In this document: positions 36,112 to 45,346 of the stretch, piece after piece
Position numbering within the stretch: the stretch's first letter is position 1
How the letters are laid out: the number at the start of each line of letters is the position of its first letter
Assembly: GCA_041660045.1 (NCBI GenBank)
Contig: JBAZXA010000008.1
Coordinates: 106,951-170,950 of the forward strand
Direction: 5' to 3'
Source: WM-3-3 sp041660045
GTDB lineage: Bacteria; Pseudomonadota; Gammaproteobacteria; Methylococcales; Methylomonadaceae
DNA length: 64,000 nucleotides
Notes under the pieces: generated by a model
Seen by the model: the letters and a program-made list of their open reading frames with translations, nothing else
Database searches by the model: none
Told to the model about the DNA's origin: nothing
Position numbers and translations under genes: made by a program

Positions 36112-39100
36112 CTAATTTATCACTTTGGGTTGCTTACACTTAATCAGAAAATACACAACCGGTATGACGACCAGCGAAAATAAAGTCGATGCCATGATAC
36201 CGAAAATAAAACTCCAAGCTAAGCCTGAAAATATCGGGTCCAACACGATCATCACTGATCCCAAGACAGCAGAAGCGGCGGTTAAAAAAATGGGGTTTAA
36301 GCGCGTAGCACCCGCTTCAATTATCGCTTCAGCCAAGGAAATTTCACTATCCCGGCGATAAATATTTTCGATAAAATCAATTAAGATTATAGAATTACGT
36401 ACCACTATGCCAGCCAAGGCAATCATCCCTATCATGGCTGTAGCGGTAAAATAAATGGGGGTAGCATACCCGCCAACGGGCTCCGAGAACAAATTGATCA
36501 GCCAAAAACCCGGCATAATGCCGATTACCGTTAAGGGGATGGCAATCATCATAACCAAAGGTACGCCTAAAGAACCTGTCTGGCCAACTAATAACACATA
36601 AATCATCACCATCGCAGCCGCAAACGCCAAACCCAAATCCCGGAACACATCAACCGTAATTTTCCATTCGCCCTCCCCAGCCATTTCAGCTTGGTAACCC
36701 TTAGGCAATGGCCGCTGCTTGAATACTTTAAATAAATCCAAGATCGCTTCAACTGGGCTGCGACCGGCCATTTCGGCGGTAACATAAGCCACGCGTTGTA
36801 AGTTTTTATGATAAATCGGTTGTTGCCCTAATTCAGGCTTAAAGTGGCCAATTTCACTTAAGCGGACTAATTGACCTGTTGCTGTCTGTACGGATAAGGC
36901 CAACAAGTCGGCTTCTGATGATCGTGCTGCCCGCGCTAATTGCAGTTGTATTACCAGCGGTTGCCGTTCTTCAGCAACATGCAATATGCCCACCTCACCG
37001 CCCACTAGCGCCAATTGCAAAGTTTTTGCCACTTGGCTGGTATTGATACCTAATAAAGCGGCTTTGTCCTGGTTTACTAAATATTGTAATTTGCCCTGTT
37101 CGGCTTCAGCAAAATCATCTACGTCCACCACGCCCAGTGTTTTTTCTATGTCCGCCCTGACCTGTTTAGAAACACGGATAATGTCACTATAACCCGCTTC
37201 TGGCGGACCATAGATTTCCGCTACTAAAGTGGACAATACTGGCGGCCCCGGGGGTAATTCAACTATCTTGATGTTAGCATTATACGCTTTGGCGATACTT
37301 TCAATATCAGGCCGGATACGTAATGCGATATTGTGTGAAGGTTGTTGGCGATGGGCTTTATCAGCTAGCACAATACGGATATCACCGACATTTGCGCCTT
37401 GCCGCAAATAATAATGCCGCACCATACCATTAAAATCCATAGGTGAAGCCAAACCAACATAGCTTTGGTAACTACTGACTTCGTTAACCGTAGCTAAATA
37501 ACGCCCCAACGCCATTGCCACTTCATCGGTCGTTTCCAATGAACTACCTTTTGGCATATCGATAATAAGCTGCAATTCATTTTTATTATCAAAAGGCAAT
37601 AACTTCAAGGGCACCGCCCTTGTCACAGCCATCAGGGCTGAAGCAATAAAAGCAATCATCACGGCCAGCAAAAATAACCAAGCTTTGGTTTTATTGGCTA
37701 ATAATGGGGCTAATAAAGCTTGGTAAATTTTGAAACCACGCGTGTTTTTTAGATCAAAATCTGCACCGTGATCCTTACCATAATCCCCTTTTAGTAGCTT
37801 AAAGCAGGCCCAAGGCGTTACCGTAAAGGCGATCACTAAAGACAGCAGCATGGCTATCGGCACGTTGAAAGCCATCGGCGCCATATAAGGCCCCATCATA
37901 CCGGTGATAAAAAACATAGGCACAAACGACATGATAACGGCAAAAGTAGCCAGTATCGTGGGTGGGCGAATTTCATTCACCGCGGTCAGTAATGCCTGTA
38001 ACGGTGGTTCTTTACGTAGTTTGTAGTGGCGGTGGATATTTTCAACATCTACGATAGGGTCATCCACCAATAACCCTAACGATAAAATAAGGGCAAATAA
38101 GGTCACCCGATTGATGGTATAACCAAAAATGTAGTCACATAATAGTGTTACCGCAAACGTCATCGGCACAGCTAATGAGACAATTAACGATTCTTTAAAA
38201 CCTAACGTCAGTGCCAGTAATACCACTATCGTTAAAATCGCAATGGATAAATGCATCACCAGTTCATTAACTTTATGGTTAGCCGTTTCACCATAGTTAC
38301 GCGTTACCGTTATGAGCACATCATCGGGAATTAATGAGCCTTTTAATTCCTCTGTCATAGCAAGCGTTTGTTCCGCCACACTCACAGCATTGCTACCACG
38401 GCGCTTACCGATAGCAACTGTGGCCATAGCCAGTTCTTCACCTGCTACCGGCAATTTGCCTGCCTGAATAAGTGTGGTATCGGAGGGCTTAGCCATCTCA
38501 AACGCAGGGCCAAAACCTATGCGCGTGTAATAATCGGTATCGGCTGCACCATCTAGGATTTGTGCAACATCCCGTAAATAAAGTAGGCCGCCGTTAACAC
38601 TTTTTAATACCGTTGCGCCAACTTGTTCCACGGTTTGATAAAAAGGCCCAGCTTCAAGCAATATTTGGTGATTATGCGGCGTGAAGTCACCCACTTGCAG
38701 ATTGGCATTGTTTTGCGCTAAAGCTTGCTGGATATCCAACAAAGTCACGTTACCCGCCTGTAGTTTTGCAGGGTCTGGATGCACGGAAATTTGCCGCGGG
38801 CTACCGCCAGTAACCCAACTTTTGCCAACATTGTCCACAGCCCGTAAACGCTCAACTAACTCATCCGCAATCCGGCGCAAATCAGCGGCATCCCTATCAG
38901 CCTGTGCTGAAGATAGGCTAAGCAATAAAATGGGCACATCGTCAATTTCTACTGGCCTAACTAACCAGCTTGCGACACTAGGCGGTATGCTATCTTGATT
39001 AGCTTGTAATTTGTCACGGGTTTTTATTAGGCTATTTTCTAAATTTTCACCGACAAAATAACGTACCGTAACCACGGCCTTGCCCGGTCGCGAAACGGAA

Positions 39101-39372
39101 TAGACATATTCCACGCCTTTAATTTGTCGAAGCAGCACTTCTAAGGGAGTAACCACCAGTTTTTCAACTTCTTCAGCTGAAGCTCCCGGCACTTCCACAA
39201 AAACATCCATGACCGGCACAATAATTTGTGGGTCCTCCTCCCGTGCAGTCAACATCAAGGCTGCCATACCAGCCAGCAAAGAGATGATGAGAAACAACAA
39301 CGATAACTGCGAGGTTGTAAATAAGCGGACGATAGCAACCGTCAAACTGTCTTTTTTTGCATCCACACTCAT
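36112..39372 (-). CDS. RND efflux permease (AcrB/MMPL superfamily)
   Basis: A 1086-residue inner-membrane proton-driven exporter. It has the classical duplicated layout: one N-terminal helix, a large periplasmic loop, a six-helix block, then the same again. The proton-relay helix reads GLLVDDPIVDVENIHRHYK. It resembles the hydrophobe/amphiphile group, not the heavy-metal CusA group, although substrate prediction is uncertain. Its ATG overlaps the stop of the adaptor gene (ATGA at 39369-39372), so the two are translationally coupled. It ends the long sulfide/bd-oxidase gene series. Confidence 0.9.
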   Translation of the reverse strand: MSVDAKKDSLTVAIVRLFTTSQLSLLFLIISLLAGMAALMLTAREEDPQIIVPVMDVFVEVPGASAEEVEKLVVTPLEVLLRQIKGVEYVYSVSRPGKAVVTVRYFVGENLENSLIKTRDKLQANQDSIPPSVASWLVRPVEIDDVPILLLSLSSAQADRDAADLRRIADELVERLRAVDNVGKSWVTGGSPRQISVHPDPAKLQAGNVTLLDIQQALAQNNANLQVGDFTPHNHQILLEAGPFYQTVEQVGATVLKSVNGGLLYLRDVAQILDGAADTDYYTRIGFGPAFEMAKPSDTTLIQAGKLPVAGEELAMATVAIGKRRGSNAVSVAEQTLAMTEELKGSLIPDDVLITVTRNYGETANHKVNELVMHLSIAILTIVVLLALTLGFKESLIVSLAVPMTFAVTLLCDYIFGYTINRVTLFALILSLGLLVDDPIVDVENIHRHYKLRKEPPLQALLTAVNEIRPPTILATFAVIMSFVPMFFITGMMGPYMAPMAFNVPIAMLLSLVIAFTVTPWACFKLLKGDYGKDHGADFDLKNTRGFKIYQALLAPLLANKTKAWLFLLAVMIAFIASALMAVTRAVPLKLLPFDNKNELQLIIDMPKGSSLETTDEVAMALGRYLATVNEVSSYQSYVGLASPMDFNGMVRHYYLRQGANVGDIRIVLADKAHRQQPSHNIALRIRPDIESIAKAYNANIKIVELPPGPPVLSTLVAEIYGPPEAGYSDIIRVSKQVRADIEKTLGVVDVDDFAEAEQGKLQYLVNQDKAALLGINTSQVAKTLQLALVGGEVGILHVAEERQPLVIQLQLARAARSSEADLLALSVQTATGQLVRLSEIGHFKPELGQQPIYHKNLQRVAYVTAEMAGRSPVEAILDLFKVFKQRPLPKGYQAEMAGEGEWKITVDVFRDLGLAFAAAMVMIYVLLVGQTGSLGVPLVMMIAIPLTVIGIMPGFWLINLFSEPVGGYATPIYFTATAMIGMIALAGIVVRNSIILIDFIENIYRRDSEISLAEAIIEAGATRLNPIFLTAASAVLGSVMIVLDPIFSGLAWSFIFGIMASTLFSLVVIPVVYFLIKCKQPKVIN

Positions 39373-40478
39373 GGTTGCAATCCGCTATTTAACAAAACAA
39401 TGTCGCCTTCATGCAGACCGGACAATACTTCAACTTGATCTGCGTATTGTTTACCCGTTCGAATATGCCGGACTTGTAATTGTTTATCTATGACAACTTT
39501 AACGGCTTGTAATTGCCCGTAATGTAAAACCGCCGAAGAAGGGATCAATAGGCTTTGTTTGGCTTCACTAGCTTGATGACTGCAAGCCAGCTCCAACCAA
39601 GCAAATTGGCCATGTTGTAAGCCTGCTGTCTTCGGCAAGCTGACTTTTATGTTTTGGCTACGGGTTTGTGGATCCGTTTCTGGCGTTATTTCATCCACTT
39701 TGCCAATTAACTGTTGCCCTATGGCATCTATACGCACTGCAACTTGCATACCCAATTGCACGGCTTTAGCACAATGGCTGGAAATTGCCGTTTCCAGGCG
39801 CAAATCATCCGGTTTAAATAAAGTCACAATCGGCTGGTTTGGTAACCCCATATCGCCAGGTTCTTGCAAACGTTCCCCGATAATACCGTCAAACGCTGCC
39901 CGTAACACATTCTCAGCCAGCATCACTAGACTTTGCTGGGCCGTACTAGCAGCTTGCAAAGCCATAGCATGCATGGCTTTAGCCTGTGCCAGTAAAGCAT
40001 CATAATTTTGCCGTGTTGCGGCCTGCTTTTGGTACAAATCAGTGATACGCTTTGCTTCAGTTTCAGCTTGGACTGCCTGCGCCTTTGCTGCCATTTGTGC
40101 CGCGTGTGCCGCCTCACTAGCAGCCCGCAAGTCACGGTCATCTAATTTAACCAGTATTTCGCCTTGTTTAACACGCTGCCCAGGGTGTACTAAAACTTCT
40201 AAAATACGGGCATTTAACCGAGGCGCGACTTTTACCACAAGGCGCGAACGCACAGTACCTTGCCAAACTACGGTTTGATCAGCTACTTGTGGGGTGAGCA
40301 AATAGGTTTTGGCGGTATCCGGCAAGTTTTCCCAGGAAACTGCTGCTGTGCCCGCAGAAATTTTATCGCCCCCACCAATAAATCCTAAAGCAAACAGGAT
40401 CACTAGCAATAATCCGCTAATCGCTGCGACCGGGATTAGCCATTTAGGCGCGACAAACTGTAAGTTCTGATCTTTCAT
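39369..40478 (-). CDS. RND efflux periplasmic adaptor (HlyD/MFP family)
   Basis: A 369-residue membrane-fusion protein. A membrane anchor lies at about residues 14-32. The lipoyl-type segment APRLNARILEVLVHPGQRVKQGEILVKLDDRDL marks the family. An alpha-helical hairpin rich in Ala, Gln and Lys follows, and a matching second lipoyl half contains AAFDGIIGERLQEPGDMG. It bridges the permease encoded next to it and the TolC-like protein at 40618-41946. Confidence 0.9.
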   Translation of the reverse strand: MKDQNLQFVAPKWLIPVAAISGLLLVILFALGFIGGGDKISAGTAAVSWENLPDTAKTYLLTPQVADQTVVWQGTVRSRLVVKVAPRLNARILEVLVHPGQRVKQGEILVKLDDRDLRAASEAAHAAQMAAKAQAVQAETEAKRITDLYQKQAATRQNYDALLAQAKAMHAMALQAASTAQQSLVMLAENVLRAAFDGIIGERLQEPGDMGLPNQPIVTLFKPDDLRLETAISSHCAKAVQLGMQVAVRIDAIGQQLIGKVDEITPETDPQTRSQNIKVSLPKTAGLQHGQFAWLELACSHQASEAKQSLLIPSSAVLHYGQLQAVKVVIDKQLQVRHIRTGKQYADQVEVLSGLHEGDIVLLNSGLQP

Positions 40479-40617
40479 GTTTTAATCCTGCTAAAACTTA
40501 AGTCCGCTCAAATTTAAAAGCCAAAATATTAACTTTGCCATATATGTGCTGTTAAACTTGCCCGGCCAACATAATTAATTTCCCATGCACTTAATGCTGG
40601 GTTAATGCGCTGCAACG

Positions 40618-41946
40618 CTAAGTGCCACCAAGCGCTTGCTTAAGTTCCGCTTGTGCCCGTAACGCATCTAAACGGGCACTAATTTGCCGGGCATAAGCTT
40701 TATCGCGCGCCACTTCTGCTTCGATATAACGGGTCACGGTCACTACGCCGGCCTGACGTTGTTCACTAACTAAGCGTAGTGCCTCTTCAGCTGATTGCAC
40801 CGCAACTGTTGCCACTACATTACGGCTTAAGGCTTCCTGTAAGCGTAAGCAAGCTGATTTCAGGGCACTTTCAACTTGTAAGCGGCTTTGCCTGGCGGCT
40901 TCTTGTGCCTCGATAAGTTCATGCTCAGCTTTATTAACTTTAGCTTGCGTGGCAAAACCATTAAATAGATCAACTTCCACCTGCACACCCACGCTGACAT
41001 TATCGCGGCTGGCGCTAAAAGCCAGATCTTTACTATTAGAACCATAATTAACATAGGCATCGGCCCTCGGCAAATAGGCGCCTTTGCTAACCGCCAGTTG
41101 CTGCTGGGCTATGGCAACCCGTTTCTCAGTTATTTGTATTTCAGGATGTTGCGCCACGGCCTGCTTTAACAGCTCATCAAAACTATCAGGCTCCTTAGGC
41201 AATACCTGCGCTAAGCTTTCAGTCACCGATAAAGCGGTATTAGCAGACATGCCCAAAAGGGTTTTTAATACCGTATTAGCCAGTTCTATGGCATTGGCCG
41301 CTTGCAGTTGCGCAGCTTTAGCTTCTGCCAATTGGACTTCCAAAGATAAGACATCTGATTTCAACAGCGTGCCAGCTTGATATTGCAAGCGCGATTGTTC
41401 CAACTCGCTTTCAACTGCGCTAACCGAGCGTAGGCTAACTTTATGCGAGTCTATCGCAGCCAATTGCCCGTAGTAAGCCGCACTAATATGATTAATCAAG
41501 CGGTTATGTAAGGCTGCCTTTTCAAGTTCAGCAGCCTCCACCCCTAATTCTGCAGCTTGGTTAAGATGATAATCTTGGCCACCACGAAACAGCGAGTACG
41601 TTGCCGAAACTTGTGGCCGGTAATTATCTTCCGCACCCGGGTGGTTAAAATCAGTGCCCGCAAAATTCAGCCGTCTTTGCGCAATAATAATGGCAAATAC
41701 TTCCGCTGGATTATTGCTATGTTGATAAGACAAACCTAATTTGACTTGTGGATAATAATTAGCCAATGCGATGCCTAATTGATTCTCTGCCTGGGCTATC
41801 CTGGCCTGCATGATATGCAGTTCAGGATTATTTTCTAAGGCATAGTCTATAGCTTGCTGCAAACTAAACGGCTGCACTATCGCCTCAGCCGCAAACGACT
41901 TAGCTAGCACGCAGCTAAGCATTAAAACTACTAGGCTACTTTTCAT
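40618..41946 (-). CDS. TolC-family outer-membrane efflux protein
   Basis: An outer-membrane channel of about 442 residues. It has a signal peptide (LVVLMLSCVLAKSFAAEA) and two repeats of long Ala/Gln/Glu-rich helices with ALENNPELHIMQARIAQAENQLG and AVAQHPEIQITEKRVAIAQQQLA. The frame opens at GTG 41964; the ATG at 41946 has a GAGGTG ribosome-binding site and directly precedes the signal peptide. It sits between the SQR gene and the adaptor, in the same direction. Confidence 0.9.
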   Translation of the reverse strand: MKSSLVVLMLSCVLAKSFAAEAIVQPFSLQQAIDYALENNPELHIMQARIAQAENQLGIALANYYPQVKLGLSYQHSNNPAEVFAIIIAQRRLNFAGTDFNHPGAEDNYRPQVSATYSLFRGGQDYHLNQAAELGVEAAELEKAALHNRLINHISAAYYGQLAAIDSHKVSLRSVSAVESELEQSRLQYQAGTLLKSDVLSLEVQLAEAKAAQLQAANAIELANTVLKTLLGMSANTALSVTESLAQVLPKEPDSFDELLKQAVAQHPEIQITEKRVAIAQQQLAVSKGAYLPRADAYVNYGSNSKDLAFSASRDNVSVGVQVEVDLFNGFATQAKVNKAEHELIEAQEAARQSRLQVESALKSACLRLQEALSRNVVATVAVQSAEEALRLVSEQRQAGVVTVTRYIEAEVARDKAYARQISARLDALRAQAELKQALGGT

Positions 41947-41982
41947 AACAGACACCTCTATCACCCAAGGCAGGAACCAGGA

Positions 41983-43257
41983 TTAGCGATCTTTTAAACG
42001 TTTTACGCCAAACAGTTTTAGCGGTAAGCGCTCATAAAACGGTTCACTTAAACCTTTGCTGACTTTGCGCATAAAATATTTTTCATAACCAATCTTTGCC
42101 CAATGCACCCAACGGCCACGTGATGCCCATTGCACATTACGCGGCGGAATTTGCGGCATGGCTAAAAAGGCAATACCGGAATCTCCAAAATCAGCCAGGC
42201 AGAGTGCATTCCATGTGCCTTTATAGCTAGGCTCTTTACCATCTAATTCATCACGGATATTGTGCGCAGTAGCTGTCACCATCGATTCAATCATATAACC
42301 TGTTTTTGGCGTACCTGTCGGCACTGGTGTCTGCTCCAATGGCGGTATGGCAATACAAACGCCTACAGAATAAATATTGTGGTAAGTTGGATTACGCTGA
42401 TGCTCATCTACCAGCACAAAACCGCGCGGATTAGTTAGCTTTTCTATGCCAAACAAAGCATCCACGCCTTTAAATGCAGGCAACATCATGCTGTGTTTAA
42501 ACGGTAGTTCATGTTGCTTTTTCAGCTGCCCGCTGTCATCCACTTCAGTGACATACATCATGCCATCTTCAATTCTGTCAACCTTGGCATTGCATATCCA
42601 ATTAATATGTTTATTGCGCATTTCACTTTCTAACATGCCTTTAGTGTCACCTACCCCACCTAAACCTAAATGGCCAACATAGGGTTCAGAGGTTACATAA
42701 GTCATTTTTACCCGGTCACGGATTTTGCGCTTACGCAAATCAGTCTCCACGATAAACATATATTCATAGGCTGGGCCAAAGCAAGAAGCCCCTTGCACCG
42801 CACCAATAATAATCGGCCCTGGATCGGCAGCAAATTGATCCCATAATTCACCCGCAGGCCCTGCATGATCAACATGGCAAACTGATTGGGTATGGCCATC
42901 CGGACCTAAACCTGGGATTTCATCAAAGGCCAACTTAGGGCCTGTGGCTATAATCAGATAGTCATAGCTTATAAGCTCACCATCAGCTAGTTCAACTTGA
43001 TTGTCTTCAGGCTTAAAACGCGTTACTTTTTGCTGGATAAAACTAATTTTTTTCTTTTTAAACACCGGCGCCAAAGGCACTTTAATATCTTCGGGTTTGC
43101 GCCATTTGACACCTACCCAGGGATTGGATGGGACAAAGTGGAAAGTGGGCGTATCTGCGATCACCAGCACTTCATCTTCTTTACGCGCCAACTCTTTCAT
43201 TTCAAAGGCCATCGGTATACCACCAATGCCAGCACCTACAATCACGATCTTTGCCAT
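41983..43257 (-). CDS. sqr: Sulfide:quinone oxidoreductase
   Basis: A 424-residue membrane-associated flavoprotein that oxidises sulfide to polysulfide/persulfide and reduces quinone. The FAD-binding motif VGAGIGGIPMAFEM opens the protein. Cys127 (VCHVDH), Cys159 (GASCFGPAYEY) and Cys353 (NALCLADFGD) fall where the catalytic cysteines of well-studied SQRs lie. The quinone-site segment IAIPPLEQTPVPTGTPKTGYMIE is typical. Neighbours are a DUF2892 gene, cydXB upstream and tolC downstream. Coupling to a bd oxidase makes sense because bd oxidases resist sulfide inhibition. Confidence 0.88.
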   Translation of the reverse strand: MAKIVIVGAGIGGIPMAFEMKELARKEDEVLVIADTPTFHFVPSNPWVGVKWRKPEDIKVPLAPVFKKKKISFIQQKVTRFKPEDNQVELADGELISYDYLIIATGPKLAFDEIPGLGPDGHTQSVCHVDHAGPAGELWDQFAADPGPIIIGAVQGASCFGPAYEYMFIVETDLRKRKIRDRVKMTYVTSEPYVGHLGLGGVGDTKGMLESEMRNKHINWICNAKVDRIEDGMMYVTEVDDSGQLKKQHELPFKHSMMLPAFKGVDALFGIEKLTNPRGFVLVDEHQRNPTYHNIYSVGVCIAIPPLEQTPVPTGTPKTGYMIESMVTATAHNIRDELDGKEPSYKGTWNALCLADFGDSGIAFLAMPQIPPRNVQWASRGRWVHWAKIGYEKYFMRKVSKGLSEPFYERLPLKLFGVKRLKDR

Positions 43258-43288
43258 GTTAGGACTCCTCTTTAATTTATGATGCCAG

Positions 43289-43501
43289 TTATTGGCAAGT
43301 TTCTTTTATGCCCAGTTTTTTCAAAATAATTTCCAGCGGACAAAACTGGGTAAATCCGCTTTGCAATAAATTGGCGCCAACAAAACCGGTAAACCATAGC
43401 CAATTGCTGTTAACAAACAGCGGACTGGCCTCGACGCCTAAACTTAGCGACAGCAGGATGAAAAAACCTGCAAAAATGCGTACTAAACGGTGAGTGGTCA
43501 T
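43289..43501 (-). CDS. Small DUF2892 membrane protein (YgaP membrane-domain-like)
   Basis: A 70-residue protein with two hydrophobic segments and the motif FCPLEIILKKLGIKETC near the C-terminus, characteristic of DUF2892 proteins. In YgaP such a domain anchors a rhodanese; here it is stand-alone. Its ATG overlaps the cydX stop (ATGA), so it is translationally coupled to the bd-oxidase genes, and it precedes sqr. A role in sulfur-compound handling at the membrane is likely but unproven. Confidence 0.8.
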   Translation of the reverse strand: MTTHRLVRIFAGFFILLSLSLGVEASPLFVNSNWLWFTGFVGANLLQSGFTQFCPLEIILKKLGIKETCQ

Positions 43502-43647
43502 TGTTCTGGCTCCTGTTCCTTTTGTTCAAGCAAACAATCGTCAATCCCGTGCGTATCGATGTCACAAACGGATTCCAGCCACATTGCATTGATGATGGCA
43601 AAAGCCGAAGCAAAGCCAACGCCGAGTATCCAAGCGAAATACCACAT
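43498..43647 (-). CDS. cydX: Cytochrome bd oxidase small subunit CydX
   Basis: A 49-residue single-helix protein beginning MWYFAWILGVGFASAFAIINAMW, a near-perfect match to the CydX/CbdX family. The C-terminal half is acidic and ends in an EQKEQEPEQ tail. It lies 12 bases after the cydB stop and overlaps the next gene by 4 bases. CydX stabilises the haem b595/d site in characterised bd oxidases. The gene is short enough to be missed by length cut-offs. Confidence 0.93.
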   Translation of the reverse strand: MWYFAWILGVGFASAFAIINAMWLESVCDIDTHGIDDCLLEQKEQEPEQ

Positions 43648-43659
43648 TAAGCGTCTCCT

Positions 43660-44799
43660 TTAATAAAGTGTGTGTGAGTCTTTTAAGACACCCGCTTCGG
43701 TAACATGCCCCCAGAGTATTTTATAAACCCAACGGGTATACAGCAGCACGATAGGCAGAAACACTACGGTGATCCAAAATGCCAATGACAAGGACTTAAA
43801 ACTGGCGCTGGCATCCCAAAGCGTAAGACTGGAACGCGGGTCTGTTGTTGATATTAACAAGAAAGGAAATAGGCCAAATCCCAAGGTCAGCAAAATGCCA
43901 GTAATGCCTAAACTACTGCTGGCCAAAGCCCATAGCGTGTGCTTACCTTGGCTTAGCAACCAAGCCAAGGCCAAGCCCGCAAACCCCAGTACCGGCGCGA
44001 TTATCATCCAAGGATATTTTAGAAAATGCGCAAGCCAACCTGCCCCAGCTGCCAGCACAGTTTTATTCATGGGGTTAGACGGTGCATCTGTGGCCGCCAT
44101 TTGGAGTAATTCAGGACGCGGTATGCTAGTAAAAACCCATAAACTGAGGATGGCTAATAACGCAAGCAGCAACATACCTAAGGTTTTTAGAAACACGGTT
44201 GCGCGCCAGTTAATGACACCCTTGGTCCGGCACTGCAAAAATAAGCCACCCTGAAAACAGCAAATCAACAAGCCCGCCACACCACAAAGTAACGCAAATG
44301 GATTTAATAAACCCCAAAACGAGCCATCATAAAAGGAACGTAAATCTTGGTCCAAATGATACGGTAAACCAAGTATCAAGTTACCCGCCAACACACCAAA
44401 TAAAACCGGCGGCAAAGCACTGCCGGTAAACAATGCCCAATCCCAGGCACTACGCCAACGGGGATCTTCAATTTTGCTACGGTAATCAAAGCCAGCCGGC
44501 CTAAAAAACAAGGCAAACAAAACCAGTAACATGGCGATATACAAGCCGGAAAACAAAGTGGCATAAACGGCTGGCCAAACGGCAAATATGGCACCACCCA
44601 ACAAGACTAACCAAACCTGATTGCCTTCCCAGGTGGCACCGACCGTGTTGATAATAACGCGCCGCTCAATATCCGTTTTGCCCATAAAAGGCAATAAAGT
44701 GCCAACTCCAAAATCAAAGCCTTCGGTCAGTGCAAAAGCAATGGCAACCACACCGATCAACACCCACCATATTAGGCGCATAGTTTCATAATCAAACAT
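43660..44799 (-). CDS. cydB: Cytochrome bd ubiquinol oxidase subunit II
   Basis: A 379-residue inner-membrane subunit with about eight to nine helices, normal length for CydB. The N-terminal MRLIWWVLIGVVAIAFALTEGFDFGVG and NTVGATWEGNQVWLVL segments are diagnostic. It pairs with CydA encoded upstream; a gene for a secreted protein lies between the two, which is unusual since cydA and cydB are normally adjacent. Confidence 0.95.
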   Translation of the reverse strand: MFDYETMRLIWWVLIGVVAIAFALTEGFDFGVGTLLPFMGKTDIERRVIINTVGATWEGNQVWLVLLGGAIFAVWPAVYATLFSGLYIAMLLVLFALFFRPAGFDYRSKIEDPRWRSAWDWALFTGSALPPVLFGVLAGNLILGLPYHLDQDLRSFYDGSFWGLLNPFALLCGVAGLLICCFQGGLFLQCRTKGVINWRATVFLKTLGMLLLALLAILSLWVFTSIPRPELLQMAATDAPSNPMNKTVLAAGAGWLAHFLKYPWMIIAPVLGFAGLALAWLLSQGKHTLWALASSSLGITGILLTLGFGLFPFLLISTTDPRSSLTLWDASASFKSLSLAFWITVVFLPIVLLYTRWVYKILWGHVTEAGVLKDSHTLY

Positions 44800-44828
44800 A
44801 ATTTACTCCTTGATAAGATGGAACTATT

Positions 44829-45332
44829 CTATTGGCCATGGTGCATCATATGTCCGTCAGACATAGCATGATGGCCATGGTCACTCAGTTGCGCGTCAAA
44901 ATATTGGTGTACCGCAGCAATTAAATCGGGCTCTTTAGTTCGAAATCGGATTTGCGCACCATTTGCTAATTCTGAATAGTCGAAATGTAATTTACTCGCA
45001 CCCATACTCAGCGCCTTGACACCTGGCATAGCCTCACCATGAATACGCTGTGGCCCTGAAAAATCGCCTGTCGCAAAATGCTGGGCAAGGTTTAACAAAT
45101 GCTTCCTAATCAAGGCAATTTGTTCGCTATCAGCATGGTCTTTTGCTATTACTTGCTGGATACCGCCGTTTTCGGTCTTATTAAAGATATGCTGGGTCTT
45201 ATCCAAAGCAAATGGCATAACCTGGACGCCACGCTCAACAATCTCACCTAGCCGCTCTGGCGAGGCAGTTTCTGCGCCATGGACGGCATTGGCCATCACT
45301 ATCAGTATTAGCGTTAAAGATACGTGTTTCAT
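44829..45332 (-). CDS. Secreted His/Met-tailed protein between cydA and cydB
   Basis: A protein of about 167 residues. I do not recognise a functionally defined family. A signal peptide (LTLILIVMANAVHGAET) is clear. The C-terminus is rich in His and Met (DHGHHAMSDGHMMHHGQ), suggesting metal binding, perhaps copper. The open frame begins at TTG 45344, but ATG 45332 has a GGAG ribosome-binding site and fits the signal peptide. Its position inside the cyd operon suggests a role in oxidase assembly, metal or haem delivery or sulfide stress; this is inference. Confidence 0.75.
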   Translation of the reverse strand: MKHVSLTLILIVMANAVHGAETASPERLGEIVERGVQVMPFALDKTQHIFNKTENGGIQQVIAKDHADSEQIALIRKHLLNLAQHFATGDFSGPQRIHGEAMPGVKALSMGASKLHFDYSELANGAQIRFRTKEPDLIAAVHQYFDAQLSDHGHHAMSDGHMMHHGQ

Positions 45333-45346
45333 GTTTAGCTCCAAGC

